Of a stretch of DNA of 57,039 nt, positions 1-7,872 are shown piece by piece. The stretch comes from Desulfuromonas sp. (GTDB lineage: Bacteria > Desulfobacterota > Desulfuromonadia > Desulfuromonadales > Desulfuromonadaceae). Positions within the stretch are counted from its first letter, which is position 1. Each line of letters begins with the position of its first letter. The DNA lies in NCBI GenBank assembly GCA_002869685.1, contig PKUE01000115.1, forward strand, positions 1 to 57,039, given 5' to 3'. The position numbers and the translations under genes were made by a program. The notes beneath the pieces are model-generated. The model ran no database searches, was not told where the DNA came from, and worked only from the letters and a program-made list of their open reading frames with translations.

Positions 1-131
1 GGCGTCAAGCCATGGTCTGCGATTATTTTTACGAATATGGTAATATGGCGTTCAGTTGCATTTGATTTCAGTGTGTTTCGCACATCCCTCACACAAATAA
101 AACACACCTTTCATACAAACGAGGTGAACGA

Positions 132-146
132 TGTTGCCTGGCAACA
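132..146. repeat. 15-bp perfect inverted repeat upstream of the Ppx/GppA gene
   Basis: TGTTGCC-T-GGCAACA is a perfect palindrome 26 bp before the start codon at 172. It lies in the leader, so it could be an operator or an mRNA hairpin. No T-run follows, so it is not an obvious terminator. Nothing else recognisable is seen in bases 1-171. Confidence 0.4.
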
Positions 147-171
147 CGCGACCTTCAGAAAGGATGGTCCT

Positions 172-1086
172 ATGAAACAACATCCCTGCTATGCGGCCAT
201 CGATGTCGGCTCCAATGCGGTACGTCTGCTCATTGCCCGAATCAAGGAGGGCGAATACCCGGTAGCGGAAAAGGAAATTCTGCTGCGCATCCCTTTGCGT
301 CTGGGGAGCGACGTTTTCACCCTGCAACGTCTCAGCGATGAAAGCGCCCGCTGCCTGACTAAGACCATGGAGGCTTTTTCCAACCTGATCTCGGTGTTTC
401 GTCCGTTGAGTATCAAGGCTTGCGCGACCAGCGCCATGCGCGAAGCGGAAAACGGTCTGGAAGTGGTTGAGGAAATTCGCCGGCAAAGTGGCATCAATCT
501 GGAAATTATTGACGGCAAGAAAGAAGCGGAATTCATTTTTGCCAACCGCCCGGACCGGCTGCTCCCACAAGGTTGCGCCTCTTTTCTGTACATCGATGTC
601 GGTGGCGGCAGCACGGAATTGAATCTCTACACCGATGGCGAACTACAGGAGAACGAGTCGTTTCGGCTGGGAACCGTACGCCTGTTGGAGAAAGCGGTCA
701 ATAAGTCGGAATGGGTCCGAATGCATGAATGGATCTGCGAGCATGTCCAGAACCGTCAGGTGGTCGGCATCGGCAGCGGCGGCAACATCGGTAGGCTGCA
801 CCGGCTGGCCAAACGATCGGAACAACAGGCCATGAGTCGCGATCAGCTGAAAAAGGTCTACCGTCAACTTAAGGTACTTGATGAAAACGAGCGGGTCAGC
901 CAGTTCAAACTGAAACCAAGTCGCGCTGATGTCATCGTCCCGGCTGCAAAGATCTATCTGTCGGCCATGAAGTGGGCCGGCATTGAAAAGATCTATGTGC
1001 CGAAATTTGGTCTGGCCGATGGATTGATCCTCGAACTGCACCGCCAGCACCAGCAGGGCAACCCAGATCATCTATTGCGTAATTGA
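172..1086 (+). CDS. Ppx/GppA family phosphatase, short form
   Basis: This 304-residue protein belongs to the exopolyphosphatase / guanosine pentaphosphatase family, which hydrolyses polyphosphate or pppGpp in the cytoplasm. The ASKHA-fold signatures are visible: AAIDVGSNAVRLL near residue 8, a second phosphate loop YIDVGGGSTELNL near 135, and GIGSGGNIGRL near 200. It is much shorter than E. coli Ppx (about 510 residues) and holds only the two-lobed catalytic core, without the C-terminal HD-like domain. Start 172 is chosen because AAGGATGG lies just upstream; an in-frame ATG at 37 would add 45 residues unlike the family. Whether polyphosphate or pppGpp is the substrate cannot be told from sequence. 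The desulfoferrodoxin gene follows 76 bp later on the same strand. Confidence 0.85.
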   Translation: MKQHPCYAAIDVGSNAVRLLIARIKEGEYPVAEKEILLRIPLRLGSDVFTLQRLSDESARCLTKTMEAFSNLISVFRPLSIKACATSAMREAENGLEVVEEIRRQSGINLEIIDGKKEAEFIFANRPDRLLPQGCASFLYIDVGGGSTELNLYTDGELQENESFRLGTVRLLEKAVNKSEWVRMHEWICEHVQNRQVVGIGSGGNIGRLHRLAKRSEQQAMSRDQLKKVYRQLKVLDENERVSQFKLKPSRADVIVPAAKIYLSAMKWAGIEKIYVPKFGLADGLILELHRQHQQGNPDHLLRN

Positions 1087-1162
1087 TCCAGTTTGCTACA
1101 CTGGACGCTGTCGTTAAAAGATATTTAGCCTTATTGATCCCAACCAATTTCTAGGAGGATGT

Positions 1163-1543
1163 ATGACATCGCAGCAAGGCGTTTATAAATGTGAAGTCTG
1201 TGGCAATATCGTAGAGGTTCTGCACACCGGAGCCGGTGCTCTGGTCTGTTGTGGCAGTGATATGAAACAGCTGGCCGCCAATACCACCGACGCAGCTCAG
1301 GAAAAACACGTTCCGGTTATCGAAAAAACGGACACGGGTTACACCGTAACCGTCGGCAGCGTTGAGCACCCGATGACGGATGAGCACTACATTGAGTGGA
1401 TTGAACTGATCGCAGATGGCGTCAGCCATCGCGCTTTCCTCAACCCCGGTGACAAACCGCAGGCAACCTTCTGCGTTTCCGCAGAAAAAGTAACGGCTCG
1501 TGAGTATTGCAACCTGCACGGCCTGTGGAAAGCTGAAGCCTGA
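1163..1543 (+). CDS. dfx: Desulfoferrodoxin (two-iron superoxide reductase)
   Basis: This 126-residue cytoplasmic enzyme reduces superoxide to hydrogen peroxide and protects anaerobes from oxygen. Both iron centres are visible. The N-terminal desulforedoxin-type FeS4 site uses C10, C13, C29 and C30. The catalytic Fe(His)4Cys site is formed by H49 within EKHVPVIE, H69 and H75 within [13 protein letters not shown], and C116 and H119 within CNLHGLW. E47 and K48 beside the active site are also present. A strong AGGAGG ribosome site precedes the ATG. Length and motif order fit class I (2Fe) desulfoferrodoxin. No rubredoxin gene lies next to it, so the electron donor must be encoded elsewhere. Confidence 0.96.
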   Translation: MTSQQGVYKCEVCGNIVEVLHTGAGALVCCGSDMKQLAANTTDAAQEKHVPVIEKTDTGYTVTVGSVEHPMTDEHYIEWIELIADGVSHRAFLNPGDKPQATFCVSAEKVTAREYCNLHGLWKAEA

Positions 1544-1576
1544 TTCTAAGGCGTCCACAATAAACGGATAAAACAA

Positions 1577-1606
1577 CGGCGAAGTCTGCAACTGCAGACT
1601 TCGCCG
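1577..1606. terminator. Probable bidirectional terminator between dfx and the radical SAM gene
   Basis: A 14-bp perfect inverted repeat (CGGCGAAGTCTGCA, 2-nt gap, TGCAGACTTCGCCG) lies between two convergent genes. The plus-strand T-tract behind it is weak (CGTCGTTTTC), so termination may rely mainly on the very stable stem. Confidence 0.6.
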
Positions 1607-1640
1607 TCGTCGTTTTCGCGGATAATTTTCTTTTGCCGAT

Positions 1641-2531
1641 TCAGTACATCTGCTCGCGATAGGCGGGAATGTCATCAAACCATTGCCGCTGCTTGCGGCC
1701 CATCTCCAGCGCCTGCCGGGCCGTAGCAATCAAGGCCTGACGATCCTTGGGGTAACTTCCGGCCAAATTAAGAAAATTGGAGACATGATTGGAGCGCAGG
1801 ATGGTGCGTTGAGGATGCAGATGTTCCAGCATGACGACGGTTTCGCGTAGAATCTCCCCATGGCTGAGGGGCTCGATGCTGCGATAAAACGCTTCGTTGT
1901 GGCGATGAAACATGGTCAGCAATGAGAAATACTCCGGCGAAACGGCATTGACCCACTCTGCCGTAGCGACGGCATGTTGTTGCGTCCGCTGACGTCCCGC
2001 CAATCCCAGAATCGCCGTTACCGAGAGCTTCATCCCGGCCTGGCGCGCCTTAAGCGCCTGTTCCCGCATGGTTGCAGCATCGTAGCCTTTGTCCGCCAAT
2101 CGCAGGGTTTCATCATCACCACTCTCCAGACCAAAATAGAGAATGCGCAACTTTCGGCTGCGTAATTGCTGCAACTGTTCAAAACTCTTACTGAGCAGAC
2201 TTTTGGGCGAGGCATAGCTTGATACGCGCGTTAAAGCGGGCAATTGCTGGTGAAGCAGGTCGAGCAACGCCATCAAATCATCAAAAGGCATAATCAATGC
2301 GTCGCCATCGGCGAGAAACACCCGCTTTACCGAGTGTCGTACCTCAACCGGCAGCCGTTGAAGGTCAGCAGCCAGTTCGGCAACAGCGCGCACCCGAAAC
2401 CGCTTCATTTTGTACATGCCGCAGAATTTACACCGATTCTGGCTGCAACCGATTGTCGCCTGCAAAATCAGGGACTGCGCTTCCGAGGGGGGCCGAAACA
2501 GCGGTTCTTCGTACTCAAGAAAATAATACAT
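1641..2531 (-). CDS. Radical SAM protein with CX4CX2C cluster motif
   Basis: This 296-residue protein has a cysteine motif near residue 29, GCSQNRCKFCGMYKMKRF, with four residues between the first two cysteines instead of the three of the classic radical SAM signature. The context LQATIGC and the following GMYK are typical of a stand-alone group of radical SAM proteins related to the Elp3/MiaB-like fold. Later motifs fit the barrel: VFLADGDALIMPFDDL near 84, RILYFGLESGDDETLRLADKG near 129-148, and LSVTAILGLAGR near 170. It should bind a 4Fe-4S cluster and cleave S-adenosylmethionine. Its substrate is unknown. It has no B12 or TRAM domain. The diguanylate cyclase gene is divergent from it. Confidence 0.82.
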   Translation of the reverse strand: MYYFLEYEEPLFRPPSEAQSLILQATIGCSQNRCKFCGMYKMKRFRVRAVAELAADLQRLPVEVRHSVKRVFLADGDALIMPFDDLMALLDLLHQQLPALTRVSSYASPKSLLSKSFEQLQQLRSRKLRILYFGLESGDDETLRLADKGYDAATMREQALKARQAGMKLSVTAILGLAGRQRTQQHAVATAEWVNAVSPEYFSLLTMFHRHNEAFYRSIEPLSHGEILRETVVMLEHLHPQRTILRSNHVSNFLNLAGSYPKDRQALIATARQALEMGRKQRQWFDDIPAYREQMY

Positions 2532-2622
2532 GGATGACGAATCCTTTAACCGGGCAACACGTGGAACGATTCCGCTAACATCTGGTCAATAACGGGTCGA
2601 AAAAAGAATATGGGTGTCAGTT

Positions 2623-2650
2623 TTGCCACCTTTTCAGAAAATGTTATACT
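2623..2650 (+). promoter_or_regulatory. Sigma70-type promoter for the diguanylate cyclase gene
   Basis: TTGCCA (2623-2628), a 16-bp spacer and TATACT (2645-2650) form a good promoter. The -10 is preceded by TG one base away, an extended -10. It sits 37 bp before the ATG at 2687. Confidence 0.6.
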
Positions 2651-2686
2651 CCAATTAAAAAATACACCGGAGGCTGCCACAGCACT

Positions 2687-3853
2687 ATGACCACCTATGC
2701 CAAAATAAAAAAAATGTGCCGCAAGGTAACAGCGCTTCAGGTGACCCTCGTTTACCTGATCACCAGCACGCTGTGGATCTACGGCTCCAATTGGCTAATG
2801 GACAGTTGCTGTCTCCCCAATCTCCCCTGCCTGCAGGGAATCCGCGACGGGGTATTTATCCTGATCAGCAGCGCGATCCTTTATCTGGTCGCATCACGCT
2901 TTCTGATCACCTTTCTCTACTCGGAAAAGCAACTTCACCAAAGTGAAAACCGTTTTCGTGCATTGTATGAAAACATGACGCAAGGCGTTATCTACATTGC
3001 CGCCGACGGCCACGTCATCTCGGCAAATCCAGCCGCCGAAGAGATCAGCGGCATGCCTCTGGAGCAGCTGATCAGCATGTCCATCCGCTCACTCAAAGGC
3101 AAGCTGGTGCGTGAGGACGGCAGTGAATTTCCGTGGCGTGAATTTCCGGGGATTCTGGCCCTGAGTCGCGGCAACATCGTCAAAAACGTCATCATGGGGT
3201 TTTATCATCCCCGGCGCAAAAAGCAATGTTGGATCCGGGTGGATGCTGTCCCGCAGTTCATTCCCGGCAACACCCGACCCGATGAAGTGTTTATCAGTGT
3301 CGAAGATATCACGGAGTTTCATCTCGCCCAGAAGAAAATCGAACAGCTGGCTTATTACGATGCCCTGACCGGACTGCCCAACCGGCGCCTGTTTATGGAT
3401 CGTCTCAACCAGATGGTCAAGCGGGCCGAGCGGGACAACGAGCATCTGGCCCTGCTGTTTATCGATTTGGATAAGTTCAAGTCGGTCAATGACAATTTCG
3501 GTCATGCCGGTGGCGATGAATTTCTCTGCGAAGTGGCATCACGTCTGATGAATGCCGTGCGTAAAAGCGATACAGTCGCCCGCCTCAGCGGCGATGAGTT
3601 TGTCGTGCTGCTGTCCTCCGTCCACAACGGCAGCGACGGCCAGCTTATGGCCAAGAAACTGTTTGAGCAACTCGACCCTCCGGCCGACATTGATGGGCAC
3701 GATGTTTCAATCAATGCCAGCATCGGCATTGCCTGCTACCCGCAGGATGCAACCTCGGCAGAGAGCTTACTGCAATGTGCCGACACCGCCATGTATCGGG
3801 CTAAAAAACAGGGTAAAAACAACTACTGTACCTTCACGCCACCGCCCGACTGA
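2687..3853 (+). CDS. Membrane PAS-GGDEF diguanylate cyclase
   Basis: This 388-residue inner-membrane protein should make c-di-GMP from two GTP. Order: two transmembrane segments (about 18-36 and 55-77) with a short Cys-containing loop between them, a PAS domain (about 84-210), then a GGDEF domain (about 220-385). The catalytic motif reads SGDEF at 301-305. First-position Ser is tolerated in many active cyclases. The metal-binding FIDLDKFKSVND block is intact. An inhibitory I-site RKSD (292-295) sits exactly five residues before the motif, so product feedback is likely. No EAL domain is present. GGAGG lies 13 bp before the chosen ATG, rather far, so the start is slightly uncertain. The PAS ligand is unknown. 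Confidence 0.92.
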   Translation: MTTYAKIKKMCRKVTALQVTLVYLITSTLWIYGSNWLMDSCCLPNLPCLQGIRDGVFILISSAILYLVASRFLITFLYSEKQLHQSENRFRALYENMTQGVIYIAADGHVISANPAAEEISGMPLEQLISMSIRSLKGKLVREDGSEFPWREFPGILALSRGNIVKNVIMGFYHPRRKKQCWIRVDAVPQFIPGNTRPDEVFISVEDITEFHLAQKKIEQLAYYDALTGLPNRRLFMDRLNQMVKRAERDNEHLALLFIDLDKFKSVNDNFGHAGGDEFLCEVASRLMNAVRKSDTVARLSGDEFVVLLSSVHNGSDGQLMAKKLFEQLDPPADIDGHDVSINASIGIACYPQDATSAESLLQCADTAMYRAKKQGKNNYCTFTPPPD

Positions 3854-3873
3854 TTCCCCGCTAAAAGAACCGT

Positions 3874-5073
3874 TTACTCTTGGGATCGTGACCAATCCCG
3901 CCGCTGGCAGTGCAACTGAATCTCCTCAAGGTAGCGCCTCGCTTCGGCCACAACCCCCTGGTCACGACTGACATCCAGCACGGAAAGAAAGTATTGATGG
4001 GCACTGGGGTGACACTTTTCCTTATTAATCAAGGATTTGCCCGCACCAAGGAAGGCCTGATCGAGCTGGTGATCCGCGGGCCGATCGGCAATAAAGCGCC
4101 GGTACAACGATAACGCGGCATCAAAGTGGCCTTCATCATACAAGTACTGGCCCATCTGCAATACCTGATGGGACGGCACACTGCGCCTAAGCTCCCGCTG
4201 CCTCAGACCAAAAAACTGCCCACAGGCCTGTGCCATCTGCTGATGATTAATCAAGGCCTCGATGCGTTGGGCCACACTCTGCTGCGGTTGCGCTTCACCA
4301 TGAGACGCGGCCTCACGGTGAAAGCGTCGGCCATGACGCAGACCCGGCCAATAATCGATCAGGTAAGCCACCCCACCTCCAGCGAGAAAACCACCAATAT
4401 GGGCGCCATGGGCCACACCGGTTCCGCTGCGCGCCAGCAGGAAGGGCAGAATATTGTCCACCACCAGATATACTCCCAGCACCAGACGGGCCGGAAATAA
4501 AAACGTGGTCATGATAAACGGAAACAAAAAGATGAAGGTTTTCACCTTATTTCGCGGAAACCAGACGAAATAGCAGCCAAGAATACCAGAAATTGCACCG
4601 GAAGCGCCAATCAGAGGTGTGTAGGAACCACGCGTAAACAAAGCGAAAAACACCGTCGCCATCACACCGGACATCAAATACAGCAACAGATAACGCCACG
4701 GTCCAAGGCGATATTCCACATTGTCGCCAAAAATCCACAGAAACAGCATATTGCCGCCGAGATGAAGAAAACCGGCATGAAGAAACAGAGAAAAGAACAG
4801 GTCATCCAGCCGCGGGACAGCAGGCTTGAAGCCGTGGCTAAACACAAAGAGGTCATATGCCGTAATCCGGCTGGCAACCTGTTGTGCATCTCTGAGACTG
4901 TGTACACCAAGTCGGTGTAAATATTCGAGCAGGGCCGGATCGTAGGAGTCGGGATGGCGGGCGGACAACGGCAGGGTGATCAGCACGAACACCAGGACAT
5001 TGGCTGCTATCAGCCCCAAATTGACATACGCCTTTCCAGGCGGATTAGGCAGATCACCAATCGGAATGAACAT
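3874..5073 (-). CDS. Rhomboid-family intramembrane serine protease with long C-terminal tail
   Basis: This 399-residue integral membrane protein has a rhomboid core in residues 1-245. Catalytic serine S158 lies in GASGAISG, and the partner histidine H235 in AHIGGFLAGG. The HAGFLHLGGNMLFLWIFG block near 99-116 supplies the oxyanion and L1-loop residues. Rhomboids cleave transmembrane segments of other membrane proteins. Residues 260-399 form a soluble cytoplasmic tail with repeated helical pairs (LYDEGHFDAALSLYRRFI, LGAGKSLINKEK) that resemble TPR units and may recruit substrates. The gene is convergent with the diguanylate cyclase gene, 20 bp apart. The natural substrate is unknown. Confidence 0.9.
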   Translation of the reverse strand: MFIPIGDLPNPPGKAYVNLGLIAANVLVFVLITLPLSARHPDSYDPALLEYLHRLGVHSLRDAQQVASRITAYDLFVFSHGFKPAVPRLDDLFFSLFLHAGFLHLGGNMLFLWIFGDNVEYRLGPWRYLLLYLMSGVMATVFFALFTRGSYTPLIGASGAISGILGCYFVWFPRNKVKTFIFLFPFIMTTFLFPARLVLGVYLVVDNILPFLLARSGTGVAHGAHIGGFLAGGGVAYLIDYWPGLRHGRRFHREAASHGEAQPQQSVAQRIEALINHQQMAQACGQFFGLRQRELRRSVPSHQVLQMGQYLYDEGHFDAALSLYRRFIADRPADHQLDQAFLGAGKSLINKEKCHPSAHQYFLSVLDVSRDQGVVAEARRYLEEIQLHCQRRDWSRSQE

Positions 5074-5118
5074 GAATAACCTTTCGCCACCGTCCGCCTG
5101 GCAGGATCAGGCAAGTGA

Positions 5119-5147
5119 TTGATTTTTACCGGTTAAACCGCTATGCT
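5119..5147 (+). promoter_or_regulatory. Sigma70-type promoter with palindromic spacer
   Basis: TTGATT (5119-5124), a 17-bp spacer and TATGCT (5142-5147) read toward the TRIC-FAH-DUF2520 operon. The spacer contains the 11-bp palindrome CGGTT-A-AACCG (5130-5140), a possible repressor site. Confidence 0.55.
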
Positions 5148-5278
5148 CAGCGCCGATATCAGCGACGCGTTATGATTATACACCAATGGCCGGTTGCTTG
5201 ACAGCCCGAGTCCCTCAACGGCGAGGACCCAGGAGCTCAACCGTCCTACGATTCCAGTCCGGCAAACAGGGGCGCAGT

Positions 5279-5908
5279 GTGAATTTACTCTACGTTTTGG
5301 ACCTCATCGGCACAGCAGCATTTGCCGCTTCCGGCGCACTGGCCGGCGTTCGGCGCAATATGGACATGCTTGGCGTTCTGGTGCTGGGGGTGGTCACCGC
5401 AATCGGCGGCGGGACCTTGCGTGACATTCTGCTCGGCGACACCCCACCATTCTGCCTTAAGGATGAAACTTACCTGTACATCTCCATCGCGGTTGCGCTG
5501 CTGACCTTTTTTGCCCACCACGTTCTGGACCGCTACAGCAACCCATTACTCTATTTTGACGCCATCGGTCTGGGTACGTTCGTCGTCATCGGCACCGGCA
5601 AGGCACTCGACCTGCACACCGGATTCATCGGTGCCGTCACCATGGGCATGCTCACGGCAACAGCAGGTGGTGTTATCCGCGACATTTTATCCAACCAGGT
5701 GCCTTTGATTCTGCAAAAAGAGATTTATGCCTCGGCCTGCATCGTCGGCGGCGTGCTGTTTTATATTCTTGACCGCACAGGCTGGTCGCGGCCCTCGGTG
5801 ATGTTGTTAGCAGCGACGGTTGTCGTCGGCTTGCGTTTGCTGGCCATCCGCCACAACTGGGCCTTGCCAACCGCGCCACCAAAGAGCTACCCGACAAAGG
5901 AGAAATAA
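5279..5908 (+). CDS. TRIC/YicG-family membrane protein (UPF0126)
   Basis: This 209-residue protein of about seven transmembrane helices belongs to the YicG/UPF0126 family, the bacterial relatives of trimeric intracellular cation channels. Two internal repeats are visible, each ending with the family glycine-arginine signature: AIGGGTLRDILLGDTPP near residues 42-58 and TAGGVIRDILSNQVP near 129-143. GTG 5279 is chosen because AGGGG lies seven bases upstream and the protein then starts directly with the first helix. A longer in-frame ATG at 5186 would add 31 polar residues. It is the first gene of a three-gene operon. A channel role for monovalent cations is known for the family; some bacterial members have been proposed to carry small metabolites. 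Confidence 0.88.
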   Translation: MNLLYVLDLIGTAAFAASGALAGVRRNMDMLGVLVLGVVTAIGGGTLRDILLGDTPPFCLKDETYLYISIAVALLTFFAHHVLDRYSNPLLYFDAIGLGTFVVIGTGKALDLHTGFIGAVTMGMLTATAGGVIRDILSNQVPLILQKEIYASACIVGGVLFYILDRTGWSRPSVMLLAATVVVGLRLLAIRHNWALPTAPPKSYPTKEK

Positions 5909-5909
5909 A

Positions 5910-6566
5910 ATGCACCAGATCATTCTACAAGGACAGTCCCAGCCGATAACGGTCGGGAAGATCGTCTGTCTGGCCCGCAATTATGTGGCCCACGCCAAAG
6001 AGCTCGGTAATGAAGTGCCCAGTGATCCGGTGCTGTTTATCAAACCGGCCACCAGCATGATCATGAATGGTGACGCCGTGGTGATTCCCGACTATTCCGA
6101 TGACTGCCACCATGAAGTGGAACTCGCCGTTCTTATCGGCAAAACAGCGTACAAAGTCACCGCCGAAGATGCCATGAACTATGTTTCCGGTTACGGCATC
6201 GCCATTGATATGACCCTGCGCGACACTCAGGCCATGTTGAAAGAGAAAGGCTATCCATGGGAACTGGCCAAAGGCTTTGACACCTCCTGCCCGCTATCGG
6301 ATTTTGTTCCGGCCAACAAGATTAAAGATCCGCATGATCTGGCCATCCGTCTGCAGGTCAACAATGAGATGCGCCAGGACGCCAATACCGGCCTGATGAT
6401 TCGCCGCATTCCCGAAACCATCGCCGCAATCACCCGTGCTTTCACTCTGGAGCCAGGAGATCTGATCCTTACCGGTACACCGGCCGGAGTCGGTCGCGTC
6501 GTGGCTGGTGACCGGATGACGGCTGAAATAGAGGGAATAGGCACATTGCAGGTTGACGTGCGATGA
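5910..6566 (+). CDS. Fumarylacetoacetate hydrolase (FAH) family protein
   Basis: This 218-residue cytoplasmic protein matches the short YcgM-like FAH group: acylpyruvate hydrolases, oxaloacetate decarboxylases or tautomerases that use a divalent metal. The metal-binding acidic residues are visible in CHHEVELAVLIG near residue 70 and GYGIAIDMTLRD near 95. The catalytic glycine-rich end LEPGDLILTGTPAGVG is near 185. A strong AAAGGAG precedes the ATG. It starts one base after the TRIC gene stop and overlaps the next gene by 4 bp (ATGA). The exact reaction cannot be assigned from sequence. Confidence 0.9.
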   Translation: MHQIILQGQSQPITVGKIVCLARNYVAHAKELGNEVPSDPVLFIKPATSMIMNGDAVVIPDYSDDCHHEVELAVLIGKTAYKVTAEDAMNYVSGYGIAIDMTLRDTQAMLKEKGYPWELAKGFDTSCPLSDFVPANKIKDPHDLAIRLQVNNEMRQDANTGLMIRRIPETIAAITRAFTLEPGDLILTGTPAGVGRVVAGDRMTAEIEGIGTLQVDVR

Positions 6567-7456
6567 AGGAACGTATCGCGCTGATCGGCCCGGGTCGTCT
6601 CGGCCAGGCGGTCGGTGCCTTGCTGCAGCAGGCCGGTTATCCGATTACGGCCATAGTCGGTCGCGACCAGCAGCGCACACGCGATGCCGCTCAATTCATC
6701 GGAGCCTCATTAATGGCGACCACCGACTTGACGCGCTGCAACCGCGCCGAAGTGATTTTGTGCTGTGTCGGTGATGATCAGCTGGCCCCGCTGGCAGACG
6801 CGCTGGTCGATACCCTCGCCGACAGTCTGGCGCCAACCCTGATCCACTTCAGTGGCCGGCATCGCGCCGACATTCTCCGTCCGGCAGATCCCCGGGCTGC
6901 CCACTGGCGAGTGCTGAGCCTTCACCCCTTACAGACATTTGCCAGCGGCGAGCAGGGGCTAAACTCTTTGCCGGGCAGTTTCTGCGCCATCGAAGGGCAT
7001 GACGATTTGTTCCCGCTCGGCGCCAAACTGGCCCTCGAATTAGGCTGTCAACCGTTCCGCCTACGCTCTGAAGATAAGGAGCGCTACCATGCTGCCGCCT
7101 GCATGGCGTCGAACTTTGTCACCACCCTGTTTCATCAAGCCACGACCCTAATGGCTGAAACCCTCGAAGATCCGGCGATGGCCACCACCGTATTGGCCCC
7201 CATTTTCCAAACCGCAGCCACCAACACCTTGAACCTCGGCCCTCATAAGGCATTGACCGGTCCGATTGTCCGTGGCGATATCGACACCATCCGCGGTCAT
7301 CTGAATCAGTTGGCTGAGCACAATCCAGAGCGGCTGCCCTTCTATCTCGAACTCGCCGAACAGACCCGCCAGTTGGCACTGGAGAGCGAAAGGCTCGCCC
7401 CGGAGCAGGCAACACAGCTTAAAGAGTTGCTCGGCACTTTCGCATCTAAATCTTAA
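6563..7456 (+). CDS. Rossmann-fold dehydrogenase-like protein with DUF2520
   Basis: This 297-residue protein begins with an NAD(P)-binding Rossmann domain (IALIGPGRLGQAVGALL, residues 5-21), similar to the N-terminal half of 6-phosphogluconate and F420-dependent dehydrogenases. It continues into the all-helical DUF2520 domain from about residue 130, marked by LSLHPLQTFA, YHAAACMASNFVTTL and ALTGPIVRGD. Its substrate is not known. The ATG overlaps the FAH stop codon, so the two are translationally coupled and may act on related keto or hydroxy acids; that is inference. It ends the operon. Confidence 0.87.
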   Translation: MKERIALIGPGRLGQAVGALLQQAGYPITAIVGRDQQRTRDAAQFIGASLMATTDLTRCNRAEVILCCVGDDQLAPLADALVDTLADSLAPTLIHFSGRHRADILRPADPRAAHWRVLSLHPLQTFASGEQGLNSLPGSFCAIEGHDDLFPLGAKLALELGCQPFRLRSEDKERYHAAACMASNFVTTLFHQATTLMAETLEDPAMATTVLAPIFQTAATNTLNLGPHKALTGPIVRGDIDTIRGHLNQLAEHNPERLPFYLELAEQTRQLALESERLAPEQATQLKELLGTFASKS

Positions 7457-7872
7457 AAAAGTTCATCCCTGCGAACATTCCCGTTCACGCTGCTGAACAG
7501 GCAGACAGGGTTGAAAAACAAGAAGAACGTGGCGAGGGTGATACCACGGAATAACAAGAGAGAGGCGCAAGCGCATTATCACGGTTTTACGCCAGAGTTG
7601 ATGAGATGCAGGATTCGTCGTCCTAAAGGGCGGCGAGCCGGATCGGTGAAGCACGCGGGAATACGACACATTGTCGGTGGGTTTGCGCCCCCCGGAGGGC
7701 CAGGGATTAAAGCCGGTTTTGCATCCTTTTGTCGGCTTACAAAGGGATGGCGCCTGCCGGAGCGAAACCCGGCGACTTTGACTTTGATCTTAAATCCACC
7801 ACCTCAGATCATCCGTTCAGCGCGGCTGAACGGATGATCTGAGGTGCTAAATAACAAACAATACGTTTCTCT
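7457..7872. other. 416-bp spacer rich in stem-loops; possible intergenic repeat or structured RNA
   Basis: No convincing gene lies here. A 108-codon open frame (7511-7837, plus) is rich in Arg and Pro, has no ribosome site and ends inside the inverted repeat, so I read it as chance. Potential hairpins occur along the stretch: AAGCCG/CGGCTT (about 7710-7740), GCCGG/CCGGC (about 7757-7774), and the perfect 21-bp repeat at 7800-7846. This density suggests a structured element such as a dispersed intergenic repeat or an RNA. I could not match it to a known riboswitch; the c-di-GMP, M-box and cobalamin consensus cores were not seen. Confidence 0.4.
7800..7846. repeat. 21-bp perfect inverted repeat with 5-nt loop
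   Basis: The left arm begins CACCTCAGATC and ends CCGTTCAG; the loop is CGCGG; the right arm is its exact complement, ending GATCTGAGGTG. No T-run follows on either strand, so it is not a standard Rho-independent terminator. It lies 27 bp beyond the stop of the minus-strand dehydrogenase gene and could still protect that mRNA 3' end. Confidence 0.8.

Noticed and set aside
3490-3530. A second GGDEF string (HAGGDEF) in the diguanylate cyclase
   Set aside because: It aligns with the GHAAGDE helix of the domain, not the active-site hairpin. The real site is SGDEF at residues 301-305.
5186-5278. Longer N-terminus for the TRIC/YicG protein
   Set aside because: The 31 extra residues are polar and Arg-rich, have no ribosome site, and do not match the family start. 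GTG 5279 is favoured.
7511-7837. 108-codon frame in the 7.5-7.9 kb spacer
   Set aside because: It starts without a ribosome site, is Arg/Pro-rich and ends within the inverted repeat. It is better read as translated repeat sequence.
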